DNA of 12,186 bases from positions 1 to 12,186 of the forward strand of contig JAACDV010000040.1 of NCBI GenBank assembly GCA_009936825.1, written 5' to 3'. Positions 6,272 through 12,186 of the stretch are shown here, piece after piece. The notes below the pieces were generated by a model. It was not told where the DNA came from, did not search any database, and worked only from the letters and a program-made list of their open reading frames with translations. The position numbers were made by a program, and so were the translations under genes. Origin of the DNA: Bacteroidota bacterium. GTDB taxonomy: Bacteria > Pseudomonadota > Alphaproteobacteria > Puniceispirillales > Puniceispirillaceae. Positions within the stretch are counted from its first letter, which is position 1; each line of letters begins with the position of its first letter.

Positions 6272-6303
6272 CGCACCACCTCTTAAATTGTCGAAGGCGG
6301 CGA

Positions 6304-6331
6304 ATTATAGGCTTTTGCCCTATACAGTCAA
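6304..6331 (-). promoter_or_regulatory. Sigma70-type promoter of the alpha operon (rpsM-rpsK-rpoA-rplQ)
   Basis: On the minus strand TTGACT (6331-6326) and TATAAT (6309-6304) are separated by 16 nt. These match the -35 consensus at 5 of 6 positions and the -10 at 6 of 6. Transcription would start near 6297, giving a leader of about 88 nt before the rpsM GTG. It lies in the widest intergenic gap of the window, directly after adk, where an alpha-operon promoter is expected. It is the best promoter match I found. Confidence 0.85.
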
Positions 6332-6345
6332 CCTTATCTCTTAGT

Positions 6346-6378
6346 GTTACGCCAAAATGGGTTACGCACCCAAAATGG
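6346..6378 (-). repeat. Tandem duplication spanning the adk stop codon
   Basis: Coding-strand copy 1 is CCATTTTGGGTGCGTAAC (6378-6361), containing the adk C-terminus and its TAA. Copy 2 is CCATTTTGGCGTAAC (6360-6346), the same sequence less 3 nt. The second TAA falls in frame 15 nt after the first; reading past the stop would add P-I-L-A, echoing the native I-L-G-A end. Confidence 0.88.
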
Positions 6379-6931
6379 CCTCAATTTGCCGGCCAACCTC
6401 ATCAATCGAGGTCATACCGTCAACCGTTCGCATCAAGCCCTTTGCTGCATAGTAAGGCAGCAGCGGCGCGGTGTTTTCATGATATACCGCCAGCCGCTTT
6501 TTCAGCGTCTCGGCATTATCATCACTGCGTTCACCGCCAGTTTCAGCAGCGCGATTTTCAATGCGCTCAAACAACATCGCCTCATCAACCGCGATTTCCA
6601 CCACGTGATCCAAAGTCCAGCCGCGTCCATCCAGCATTTCAGCCAGTCCGTCGGCCTGCGCCACCGTGCGTGGAAACCCGTCCAGAATAACGCCTTTGGC
6701 GCATTCGGGACTGTCCATTCGCTCTGCAATCATGCCAATCATAATATCGTCGGACACCAGATCGCCACGATCCATGATCTCTTTGGCCCGCATTCCGAGG
6801 TCCGTTCCAGCAGAAATCGCGGCACGCAGCATATCCCCAGTGGACAGTTGAACCACGCCGTACTGTTCGACCAACCGCTTGGCCTGAGTACCTTTACCAG
6901 CTCCAGGAGCGCCAAACAGGATGATATTCAT
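6362..6931 (-). CDS. adk: Adenylate kinase, short LID-less form
   Basis: 189 aa. It catalyses ATP + AMP = 2 ADP in the cytoplasm and sets adenylate energy charge. Motifs: P-loop FGAPGAGKGTQAKRL (6-20), AMP-binding LSTGDMLRAA (29-38), ILDGFPRT (82-89) and a short LID segment ENRAAETGGERSDDN (125-139) carrying the RSDD motif. The segment lacks the roughly 27-residue zinc or hydrogen-bonded LID domain of the 214-aa E. coli enzyme; this short form is usual in alphaproteobacteria. The ATG overlaps the secY stop as ATGA (6928-6931), indicating coupling to secY translation. It is the last gene of the spc block; the stop lies in a tandem duplication, and the alpha-operon promoter follows. Confidence 0.98.
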   Translation of the reverse strand: MNIILFGAPGAGKGTQAKRLVEQYGVVQLSTGDMLRAAISAGTDLGMRAKEIMDRGDLVSDDIMIGMIAERMDSPECAKGVILDGFPRTVAQADGLAEMLDGRGWTLDHVVEIAVDEAMLFERIENRAAETGGERSDDNAETLKKRLAVYHENTAPLLPYYAAKGLMRTVDGMTSIDEVGRQIEAILGA

Positions 6932-8265
6932 CTATTCCGCCCCTTCAGCTTTGATTTCTTCACCAGACCTTCATATTGATGCGCCAGCAAATGAGACTGC
7001 ACCTGACCAACCGTATCCAGAGAAACAGTGACCACGATCAACAACGACGTTCCGCCAAAATAGAAAGGCACCGAATAATTACTAATCAGGATTTCAGGTA
7101 GGATACAGACCGCTGAAAGATAGGCAGCACCAAGAACAGTCAGCCGTGTCAGAACAGAGTCCAGATAATCGGAGGTGTTTTTACCCGGACGAATTCCCGG
7201 GATGTAACCACCATAACGACGCAGATTCTCGGCAGTGTCCTGAGGATTGAAGACAATCGCCGTGTAGAAAAAGGCGAAGAAAACGATCAACCCGATATAA
7301 ATGCCCAGATATAAGGGCTGGCCACGTCCGAGCAGGGCGTTCAGCGTCACCAACCATTCCGCTCCACCATCCTGACCCCCGGTCAAGTTGATGACCGACA
7401 CCGGCATCAGCAACAGAGATGAGGCAAAAATCGGCGGAATAACACCGGGAACATTGATCTTAAGCGGTAGGAATGACTGGTCGCCGCCAAATACCTTATT
7501 GCCATGCTGGCGCTTTGGGTACTGCACCACAATTTTACGCACCGAGCGTTCGATAAAGACGATGAAAGCGATAACCGCAATCGCCATGACAAACAGCGCA
7601 ACGATCAGAATTGCAGACAGCGCACCCGTACGTCCAAGCTCCAACGTTCCCGCCAGTGCAGAAGGAAGCTGTGCTACAATTCCTGCAAAAATGATCAGCG
7701 AAATACCGTTACCAATACCGCGACTGGTAATCTGCTCGCCAAGCCACATCAGGAACAAGGTGCCGCCAACCAGTGTCGAAACCGTAGTAATGCGGAAGAA
7801 TAACCCGGGGTCCGATACCACACCCGACGCGGATTCAAGCCCGACAGAAATGCCATAACCCTGAACAGCTGCCAGCAAAACCGTCAGATAACGCGTATAT
7901 TGGTTGATCTGTTTACGTCCGGTCTCACCGTCTTTTTTCATCTGTTCCAGCGTCGGCACAATGGCCGTCATCAGCTGCATGATGATCGAAGCGGTGATGT
8001 AAGGCATGATATTCAGCGCAAAAATCGTCATCCGCCCCAGCGCACCGCCGGAGAACATGTCGAACATGCCCAAAATACCCGAAGATTGCTGCGAGAAGAT
8101 ATCCGCAAGCGCACCAGGATTAATTCCCGGCAAAGGCAGATATGTGCCAAGCCGATAAATAATCAATGCGCCCAGCGTGAACCACAGGCGTTTTTTCAGC
8201 TCGTCAGCTTTGGCCAGCGCTCCAAATCCGGCGCCGGCTGCCATGCGTTCCGCAGTGCTTGCCAT
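6928..8265 (-). CDS. secY: Preprotein translocase channel subunit SecY
   Basis: 445 aa inner-membrane protein with ten membrane segments, the pore of the SecYEG translocon. TM1 is around residues 28-45 (LWFTLGALIIYRLGTYLPLPG), followed by the plug region (about 55-72, SQQSSGILGMFDMFSGG). The two SecY signatures are visible: GRMTIFALNIMPYITASIIM (77-96) and GIRPGKNTSDYLDSVLTRLT (357-376). The SecA- and ribosome-binding loop between TM6 and TM7 carries VVQYPKRQHG (246-255). The tail ends in basic residues (KKSKLKGRNR). The ATG at 8265 has an AAGG element at longer spacing. The gene sits 41 nt after rplO and overlaps adk by 4 nt, the standard spc order minus rpmJ. Confidence 0.99.
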   Translation of the reverse strand: MASTAERMAAGAGFGALAKADELKKRLWFTLGALIIYRLGTYLPLPGINPGALADIFSQQSSGILGMFDMFSGGALGRMTIFALNIMPYITASIIMQLMTAIVPTLEQMKKDGETGRKQINQYTRYLTVLLAAVQGYGISVGLESASGVVSDPGLFFRITTVSTLVGGTLFLMWLGEQITSRGIGNGISLIIFAGIVAQLPSALAGTLELGRTGALSAILIVALFVMAIAVIAFIVFIERSVRKIVVQYPKRQHGNKVFGGDQSFLPLKINVPGVIPPIFASSLLLMPVSVINLTGGQDGGAEWLVTLNALLGRGQPLYLGIYIGLIVFFAFFYTAIVFNPQDTAENLRRYGGYIPGIRPGKNTSDYLDSVLTRLTVLGAAYLSAVCILPEILISNYSVPFYFGGTSLLIVVTVSLDTVGQVQSHLLAHQYEGLVKKSKLKGRNR

Positions 8266-8306
8266 ATTTGCCTGTTACCTTCTACCAACTGGTCCCATGG
8301 ACTGCT

Positions 8307-8777
8307 TTATTCAGCAGCTGCGGGAAGAACAATTTTACCACCGGTCGCTTCAACAGCAGCAATCGCCGCCTTTGATGCACCTGCGGCGTGAATCTCCACA
8401 TTTTTAGCTTTGAGTTCACCCTTATTTAGAATGCGAACGCCGTCACGCGCCTTGGAAATTAGGCCCGCGCCAAGCATTGCGGCGATATCAACCGGCTTAC
8501 CGGCATCCAGCTTGCCGTTGTCGATTGCTGTTTGCAGCCGACCAAGGTTCACTTCCGTGTATTTTTTGCGGAAAATATTTACAAAGCCGCGCTTTGGCAG
8601 ACGCCGGTGAATTGGCATCTGGCCACCTTCAAAGCCATTGATAGACACGCCTGAGCGTGCCTTCTGACCTTTATGACCGCTACCCGCTGTTTTGCCGGTA
8701 CCCGACCCGATACCGCGACCGACACGTTTGCGGTTTTTGGTAGCACCCGGATTATCACTAATTGTGTTGAGTTTCAT
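8307..8777 (-). CDS. rplO: 50S ribosomal protein L15
   Basis: 156 aa. L15 binds 23S rRNA late in assembly and organises the central protuberance side of the 50S subunit. The Gly/Lys/Arg-rich N-terminus [20 protein letters not shown], then [20 protein letters not shown] and [18 protein letters not shown], is diagnostic. The globular part carries VNLGRLQ and [11 protein letters not shown] and ends in [18 protein letters not shown] lies 6 nt upstream of the ATG at 8777. It follows rpmD after a 72-nt gap that contains tandem copies of the rpmD 3' end, and precedes secY by 41 nt. Confidence 0.99.
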   Translation of the reverse strand: MKLNTISDNPGATKNRKRVGRGIGSGTGKTAGSGHKGQKARSGVSINGFEGGQMPIHRRLPKRGFVNIFRKKYTEVNLGRLQTAIDNGKLDAGKPVDIAAMLGAGLISKARDGVRILNKGELKAKNVEIHAAGASKAAIAAVEATGGKIVLPAAAE

Positions 8778-8823
8778 TCTTCACTCCTGACGGCCCTGTT
8801 GCCAGCACCGTTTCCTTATAACC

Positions 8824-8859
8824 GCTAACGCGTCCGCTTACTCGCCTGCTTACTCGCCT
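8824..8859 (-). repeat. 12-nt tandem repeat spanning the rpmD stop codon (2 perfect + 1 decayed copy)
   Basis: Coding-strand AGGCGAGTAAGC occurs twice exactly (8859-8848, 8847-8836), followed by a degenerate third copy GGACGCGTTAGC (8835-8824, 8 of 12 matches). The first copy holds the end of rpmD (Gly, Glu, TAA). The second gives an in-frame GGC GAG TAA 12 nt on. In the third the stop has become TTA. Confidence 0.92.
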
Positions 8860-9035
8860 ACAACGCGAACCAGATGCTTGACCTTATTGATCATTCCGCG
8901 GACCGCTGGCGTATCTTCAAGCTCGCGGGTCCGGCCAATCTTGTTCAATCCAAGACCAACCAGTGTTCTGCGCTGACTGCCGATCCGGCCGATCCCGCTT
9001 TTGGTTTGTGTAACCTGCAATGTTTTGGCTGCCAT
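8850..9035 (-). CDS. rpmD: 50S ribosomal protein L30
   Basis: 61 aa, normal for bacterial L30. The sequence [20 protein letters not shown], then [22 protein letters not shown] and the block [17 protein letters not shown], is the complete family. A longer reading frame extends upstream to 9113 inside rpsE, but the ATG at 9035 has GGAG at 7 nt and gives the canonical N-terminus, so the upstream 26 codons are rejected. L30 is a small protein of the 50S subunit next to helix 38 of 23S rRNA and is absent from some bacterial phyla. It starts 13 nt after rpsE. Its last codons and stop are repeated in tandem downstream. Confidence 0.97.
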   Translation of the reverse strand: MAAKTLQVTQTKSGIGRIGSQRRTLVGLGLNKIGRTRELEDTPAVRGMINKVKHLVRVVGE

Positions 9036-9042
9036 CTTAATT

Positions 9043-9046
9043 CTCC
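9043..9046 (-). promoter_or_regulatory. Shine-Dalgarno that decides the rpmD start
   Basis: GGAG on the minus strand lies 7 nt upstream of the ATG at 9035, inside the 13-nt gap after the rpsE stop. It fixes the short L30 start rather than the in-frame ATG at 9113 within rpsE. Confidence 0.75.
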
Positions 9047-9048
9047 GT

Positions 9049-9609
9049 TTAGGACGCTGCGGCCTGATCGTCGCCGCTGCGCTTACCAAGGATATCGCCG
9101 ACCCGCTTGCCACGCTTTTGCGCGACGCTGCGCGGAGCCTGCATGCTTGTAAGGGCCTGAAACGTCGCTTTAATCATGTTGTGCGGGTTAGACGAGCCAA
9201 TTGATTTTGAGACCACATCCTGAACTCCCAGCACTTCGAAAACAGCACGCATTGGGCCACCAGCGATGATGCCAGTACCAGCCTGCGCCGCACGAAGCAG
9301 CACATAGCCGGCACCATAAGATCCCTTAATATCGTGATGCAAGGTACGGCCATCACGAAGCGGAACGCGCACCATGTTGCGCTTAGCGCCTTCGGTTGCC
9401 TTGCGGATTGCCTCTGGAACCTCACGCGCCTTGCCTGTTCCGAAACCGGCGCGCCCCCGGCCATCACCAACGACGACCAACGCGGCAAAACCGAACCGCC
9501 GGCCACCCTTGACCACTTTGGCCACACGGTTGATGCCAACGAGCTTTTCGAGAAGCTCTGGCTCATCGCGAGAGGAATTACGGTCCTGCCTGTCATTATT
9601 GCGTGCCAT
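9049..9609 (-). CDS. rpsE: 30S ribosomal protein S5
   Basis: 186 aa. S5 lies at the mRNA entry region of the 30S subunit and affects decoding fidelity and helicase activity. The N-terminal double-stranded RNA-binding-like domain has [20 protein letters not shown] and [21 protein letters not shown]; the S5 C-terminal domain has [18 protein letters not shown] and [21 protein letters not shown] charged N-terminal extension ([17 protein letters not shown]) and a C-terminal tail ([12 protein letters not shown]) make it longer than the 167-aa E. coli protein, common in alphaproteobacteria. The ATG at 9609 has AGGA close upstream and sits 13 nt after rplR. Confidence 0.99.
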   Translation of the reverse strand: MARNNDRQDRNSSRDEPELLEKLVGINRVAKVVKGGRRFGFAALVVVGDGRGRAGFGTGKAREVPEAIRKATEGAKRNMVRVPLRDGRTLHHDIKGSYGAGYVLLRAAQAGTGIIAGGPMRAVFEVLGVQDVVSKSIGSSNPHNMIKATFQALTSMQAPRSVAQKRGKRVGDILGKRSGDDQAAAS

Positions 9610-9622
9610 TTGTTCCTGCTCC

Positions 9623-9982
9623 CTAGAATTTCAATCCGGCTTCGCGGGCGGCGTCAGCGAGCGCCTTCACACGGCCGTGAAAAATGTAACCACCGCGGTC
9701 GAAAACCACCACTTCAACACCTTTTGCCTTAGCGCGTTCGGCAACCAGTTTGCCTACTGCCGCTGCGGCTTCGCTGTTGCTCGTACCGCTGGACATCTTC
9801 AACTCGCTATCCAGCGTTGAAGCGGCGGCAACGGTTTGTCCGGCGGCATCGTCAATAACCTGTGCATAAATATGCTTTGACGAGCGGTGAACGGACAGCC
9901 GAGGCTGGCCCGATGATACACGCCGAAGAGCGGAGCGATTCCGCGTGCGGCGGCGTTCGAAAAGTTGTCTTGCTGTAAACAT
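9623..9982 (-). CDS. rplR: 50S ribosomal protein L18
   Basis: 119 aa. L18 binds 5S rRNA with L5 in the central protuberance. Visible: the basic N-terminus [17 protein letters not shown], then [32 protein letters not shown], and the closing [29 protein letters not shown] block that defines the family. The first residues (MFTA) differ from the usual M-x-K start, but no better start codon is available. The ATG at 9982 lies 9 nt after the rplF stop and has only a weak Shine-Dalgarno (GGCACG), so coupling to rplF translation is likely. Confidence 0.99.
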   Translation of the reverse strand: MFTARQLFERRRTRNRSALRRVSSGQPRLSVHRSSKHIYAQVIDDAAGQTVAAASTLDSELKMSSGTSNSEAAAAVGKLVAERAKAKGVEVVVFDRGGYIFHGRVKALADAAREAGLKF

Positions 9983-9991
9983 TTTCGTGCC

Positions 9992-10525
9992 CTACTTCTT
10001 CTTGCCTTCTTTGCGGACGATATATTCGCCAGCATATTTAACACCCTTGCCCTTAAATGGCTCTGGCGGCCGCTTGCCGCGAACCTCAGAGGCAAACTGG
10101 CCGAGAAGCTGTTTGTCAGCACCAGTGATGGTTATGTTGGTATTATTTTCAACAACCACCTTCAAACCAGCTGGCACATCCATTTCAACTGGATGGCTAA
10201 ACCCAAGCGACAACACAAGCTTATTTCCCTGCATTGCAGCACGGTAACCAACGCCGTTGATCTCCAGCTTGCGGGTAAATCCCTCGGTGACACCAACAAC
10301 CATGTTGCTGAGAGTGGCGCGCATCGTGCCCCACAATGCCTTTGCCTGACGCGAGCCACGCGCCGGTTTCAGCGTCACCAGATTGTCGGCCACGCTCAGG
10401 CTCACGTCGCTATGCAACGGAGCGCTAAGCTCACCATTTTTTCCTTTTACAACCAACATCTTGCCCTCTTGTGACATCGTCACATCAGCTGGGATGGTGA
10501 TTGGATTACTGCCTATACGCGACAT
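9992..10525 (-). CDS. rplF: 50S ribosomal protein L6
   Basis: 177 aa, typical length. L6 sits at the base of the L7/L12 stalk next to the sarcin-ricin loop and supports elongation factor binding. Its two repeated alpha/beta domains are both present: MSRIGSNPITIP at the start, KPARGSRQAKALWGTMRATL and NMVVGVTEGFTRKLEINGVG in the middle, GYRAAMQGNKLVLSLGFSHP, and the RNA-binding C-terminal signature ASEVRGKRPPEPFKGKGVKY. It ends in basic KEGKKK. It starts 12 nt after rpsH with GGAG near the ATG and ends 9 nt before rplR. Confidence 0.99.
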   Translation of the reverse strand: MSRIGSNPITIPADVTMSQEGKMLVVKGKNGELSAPLHSDVSLSVADNLVTLKPARGSRQAKALWGTMRATLSNMVVGVTEGFTRKLEINGVGYRAAMQGNKLVLSLGFSHPVEMDVPAGLKVVVENNTNITITGADKQLLGQFASEVRGKRPPEPFKGKGVKYAGEYIVRKEGKKK

Positions 10526-10537
10526 GCCACTAGCTCC

Positions 10538-10936
10538 TTAGAATACGTGGCAGAGAACTTCGCCACCGACTTTAGCGGTACGAGCTTCACTGTCAGAAAG
10601 AACACCACGCGGCGTCGAAAGGATGGCAATGCCAAGTCCATTATAAACACGCGGCAGATCACGAATACCGTAATACACTCGGCGACCCGGACGCGATACG
10701 CGCTTGATTTCCGAAATCACCGGCTGACCGTCATGATATTTCAACTCAATTTTTAGCTCCTTGATACCGGGGCGTACATCGACACTGGAATAATTACGGA
10801 TATATCCCTCACGCTTTAGCACTTCCAAAACATGGGAGCGGAAACGTGATGCAGGGCTTGAAACAACGGTTTTATTTGCATTTTGCCCATTGCGGATACG
10901 CGTTAGCATATCACCGAGAGGATCGCTCATTGACAT
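10538..10936 (-). CDS. rpsH: 30S ribosomal protein S8
   Basis: 132 aa. S8 binds the central domain (helix 21) of 16S rRNA early in 30S assembly, and in E. coli represses the spc operon by binding its own mRNA near rplE. Family blocks: [73 protein letters not shown] and GGEVLCHVF at the C-terminus. The ATG at 10936 has AGGAG at 9 nt; the ATG two codons later would be 15 nt away, so the outer start is preferred. I did not find a clear S8-site mimic in the rplX-rplE gap. Confidence 0.99.
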   Translation of the reverse strand: MSMSDPLGDMLTRIRNGQNANKTVVSSPASRFRSHVLEVLKREGYIRNYSSVDVRPGIKELKIELKYHDGQPVISEIKRVSRPGRRVYYGIRDLPRVYNGLGIAILSTPRGVLSDSEARTAKVGGEVLCHVF

Positions 10937-10954
10937 GATTTAATACTCCTCGCC

Positions 10955-11260
10955 TTACCAGCTCGACTTTACGACACCGGGTACCTGGCCCATCGAGGCC
11001 AGATCACGGAGCGCAATGCGCGACATTCTCAGTTTACGGTCATAACCGCGGGGACGACCGGACAACTCACACCGATTACGAATACGGGTGCGGGCGCTGT
11101 CACGTGGTTCCTGTGACAATTGCAGAACGGCTTGAAACCGATCCTCAATTGGCAGTGAACGGTCACGGATCTTCGCACGCAACGCATCACGGCGTGGCCC
11201 TTTTTGGGCGACCATACGCTTGCGACGGTTGTTTTTCTCAACGGCGCTCTTCTTAGCCAT
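10955..11260 (-). CDS. rpsN: 30S ribosomal protein S14 (long, zinc-free form)
   Basis: 101 aa. S14 joins the 30S head late in assembly, near S3 and S10. The N-terminus [19 protein letters not shown] and the C-terminal block [20 protein letters not shown], then [21 protein letters not shown], identify the long form. Only one cysteine remains (in RNRCELSG), so the four-cysteine zinc site of the short C+ form is absent. This zinc-independent version is normal for proteobacteria. It starts 12 nt after rplE with AAGGAA upstream, and ends 18 nt before rpsH. Confidence 0.99.
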   Translation of the reverse strand: MAKKSAVEKNNRRKRMVAQKGPRRDALRAKIRDRSLPIEDRFQAVLQLSQEPRDSARTRIRNRCELSGRPRGYDRKLRMSRIALRDLASMGQVPGVVKSSW

Positions 11261-11272
11261 CGTTCAGTTCCT

Positions 11273-11818
11273 TCAGGCTTTGACAAACGGAAATTCGAAG
11301 CCGGCGAGCAATTCGCGCGCTTCGTCATCCGTCTGTGCAGATGTGACAACGATGATGTCCATACCGCGGACTTCATCGACCTGATCGTAATCAATCTCCG
11401 GGAAGACGATTTGTTCGCGGACGCCCATGGCATAATTACCACGGCCATCAAAGCTTTTGCCATTCAGACCGCGAAAGTCGCGGACGCGTGGCAGCGCAAT
11501 GTTCACCAACCGATCCAGGAATTCATACATTTGCGCACGGCGTAGTGTAACCTTACAGCCAATCGGCATGCCTTCCCGCAATTTAAAGGCGGCGTTAGCA
11601 TTCTTGGCACGGGTAACGACTGGCTTCTGGCCAGTAATCGCCGCAAGCTCGCGTGTCGCGTGCTCAATCTTCTTTGAGTCACGGACCGCCTCACCAACAC
11701 CCATATTCACGACGACTTTTTCTATCTTCGGTACCTGGAGTTCATTCGAATAGCCGAATTTCTCCATTAATGCCGGGCGAACAGCCGTGAGGTAATGATC
11801 TTCCAAACGCGTTTTCAT
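11273..11818 (-). CDS. rplE: 50S ribosomal protein L5
   Basis: 181 aa. L5 binds 5S rRNA in the central protuberance and contacts S13 across the subunit interface and the P-site tRNA. Blocks: [73 protein letters not shown], and the C-terminal [20 protein letters not shown] with [19 protein letters not shown]. The ATG at 11818 has AAGGAGA upstream and lies 26 nt after rplX, the largest gap in the upstream half of the spc block. In E. coli the start of rplE is where S8 binds to repress the operon. Confidence 0.99.
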   Translation of the reverse strand: MKTRLEDHYLTAVRPALMEKFGYSNELQVPKIEKVVVNMGVGEAVRDSKKIEHATRELAAITGQKPVVTRAKNANAAFKLREGMPIGCKVTLRRAQMYEFLDRLVNIALPRVRDFRGLNGKSFDGRGNYAMGVREQIVFPEIDYDQVDEVRGMDIIVVTSAQTDDEARELLAGFEFPFVKA

Positions 11819-11844
11819 CTCAGCTTTGTCTCCTTACCCTGAAT

Positions 11845-12162
11845 TTAATCCAGAGCCTTGCCGGATCTACGAGCGATCCGAACTTTCTTGCCATCCTTAA
11901 CCTCATAACCAACCCGCGTGGCTGTCCCACTATCCGGGTCAATATGGGCAACGTTCGAAATATGCAATGGTGCCTCTTTCGAAATAATTCCACCAGGATT
12001 CGTCTGGGTTGCACGCGTATGTCGCTTGACCATATTGCACCCTTGAACCACGATGCGGTCCTGGGCGCGCATCACCGTAACAACCTCGCCGCGGCGACCT
12101 TTGTCGCGGCCTGTGGTAACAATAACTTGGTCACCCTTTTTAATTTTGAATTTCTGCGCCAT
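11845..12162 (-). CDS. rplX: 50S ribosomal protein L24
   Basis: 105 aa. L24 is an assembly initiator that binds the 5' domain of 23S rRNA near the exit tunnel. It begins with the KOW motif [20 protein letters not shown], followed by [20 protein letters not shown] and the blocks [19 protein letters not shown] and [19 protein letters not shown]. The ATG at 12162 overlaps the rplN stop in a TAATG arrangement, with GGAGG inside the last rplN codons acting as Shine-Dalgarno, so translation is probably coupled to L14. Confidence 0.98.
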   Translation of the reverse strand: MAQKFKIKKGDQVIVTTGRDKGRRGEVVTVMRAQDRIVVQGCNMVKRHTRATQTNPGGIISKEAPLHISNVAHIDPDSGTATRVGYEVKDGKKVRIARRSGKALD

Positions 12163-12186
12163 TACAGCACCTCCGGTGCCAACGAA
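12162..12186 (-). CDS. rplN: 50S ribosomal protein L14, last seven residues only
   Basis: The minus strand from 12185 reads S-L-A-P-E-V-L then TAA at 12164-12162. SLAPEVL is the usual C-terminus of bacterial L14, and rplN is the normal gene before rplX. The TAA shares one base with the rplX ATG. Only the end is in the window, so nothing else can be said about it. Confidence 0.9.

Noticed and set aside
6344..6979. 211-codon plus-strand open frame opposite adk
   Set aside because: It is antisense to adk and the secY end, has no ribosome binding site of note, and its composition looks like a reverse-strand shadow.
9036..9113. 26-codon N-terminal extension of L30
   Set aside because: It lies wholly within the rpsE coding region in another frame; the ATG at 9035 has a good Shine-Dalgarno and gives the canonical L30 start.
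1..12186. A new defence, mobile or biosynthetic system
   Set aside because: Every coding stretch is accounted for by ribosomal, secretion, polymerase or common housekeeping families. No integrase, transposase, repeat-spacer array or unexplained gene cluster is visible.

Overview
The window is an ordinary, tightly packed bacterial chromosome segment with every gene on the minus strand, so it reads from 12186 down to 1. It carries the downstream part of the S10-spc-alpha ribosomal protein supercluster followed by a housekeeping tail. The organism is very probably an alphaproteobacterium: adk directly follows secY, the alpha operon is rpsM-rpsK-rpoA-rplQ with no rpsD (S4), adenylate kinase is the short LID-less form, S14 is the long zinc-free form, and the tail holds an ATP12-type F1 ATPase assembly chaperone, a family largely confined to alphaproteobacteria and mitochondria. 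Placement in a marine lineage such as SAR116 or a Rhodospirillales relative is a guess.

Layout in transcription order: end of rplN, rplX, rplE, rpsN, rpsH, rplF, rplR, rpsE, rpmD, rplO, secY, adk (spc part, 12186-6362). A 152-nt gap holds a near-consensus sigma70-type promoter (6304-6331) and a possibly structured leader. Then come rpsM, rpsK, rpoA, rplQ (6209-3723), closed by a clear intrinsic terminator (3650-3678). The tail is a small cysteine-rich DUF1272-type protein, rarA, crcB, an RluA-family pseudouridine synthase and the start of an ATP12 chaperone gene that runs off the left edge (3550-1).

The first two blocks make the 50S and 30S subunits, the Sec translocon channel, adenylate kinase and the RNA polymerase alpha subunit, i.e. 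growth-rate-linked machinery. The tail genes serve DNA repair at stalled forks, fluoride export, rRNA modification and ATP synthase assembly, with 4-nt overlaps or short gaps between most of them.

I see no mobile element, CRISPR array, tRNA, rRNA or new multi-gene system. The most curious signal is a recurrent pattern of short tandem duplications at gene 3' ends. In rpmD, adk, rpsK and rplQ the duplicated block includes the stop codon and places a second stop in frame 12-18 nt downstream. Another tandem repeat lies just after the rpoA stop, and a 15-nt in-frame repeat lies inside the pseudouridine synthase gene. No gene-free stretch exceeds 152 nt.
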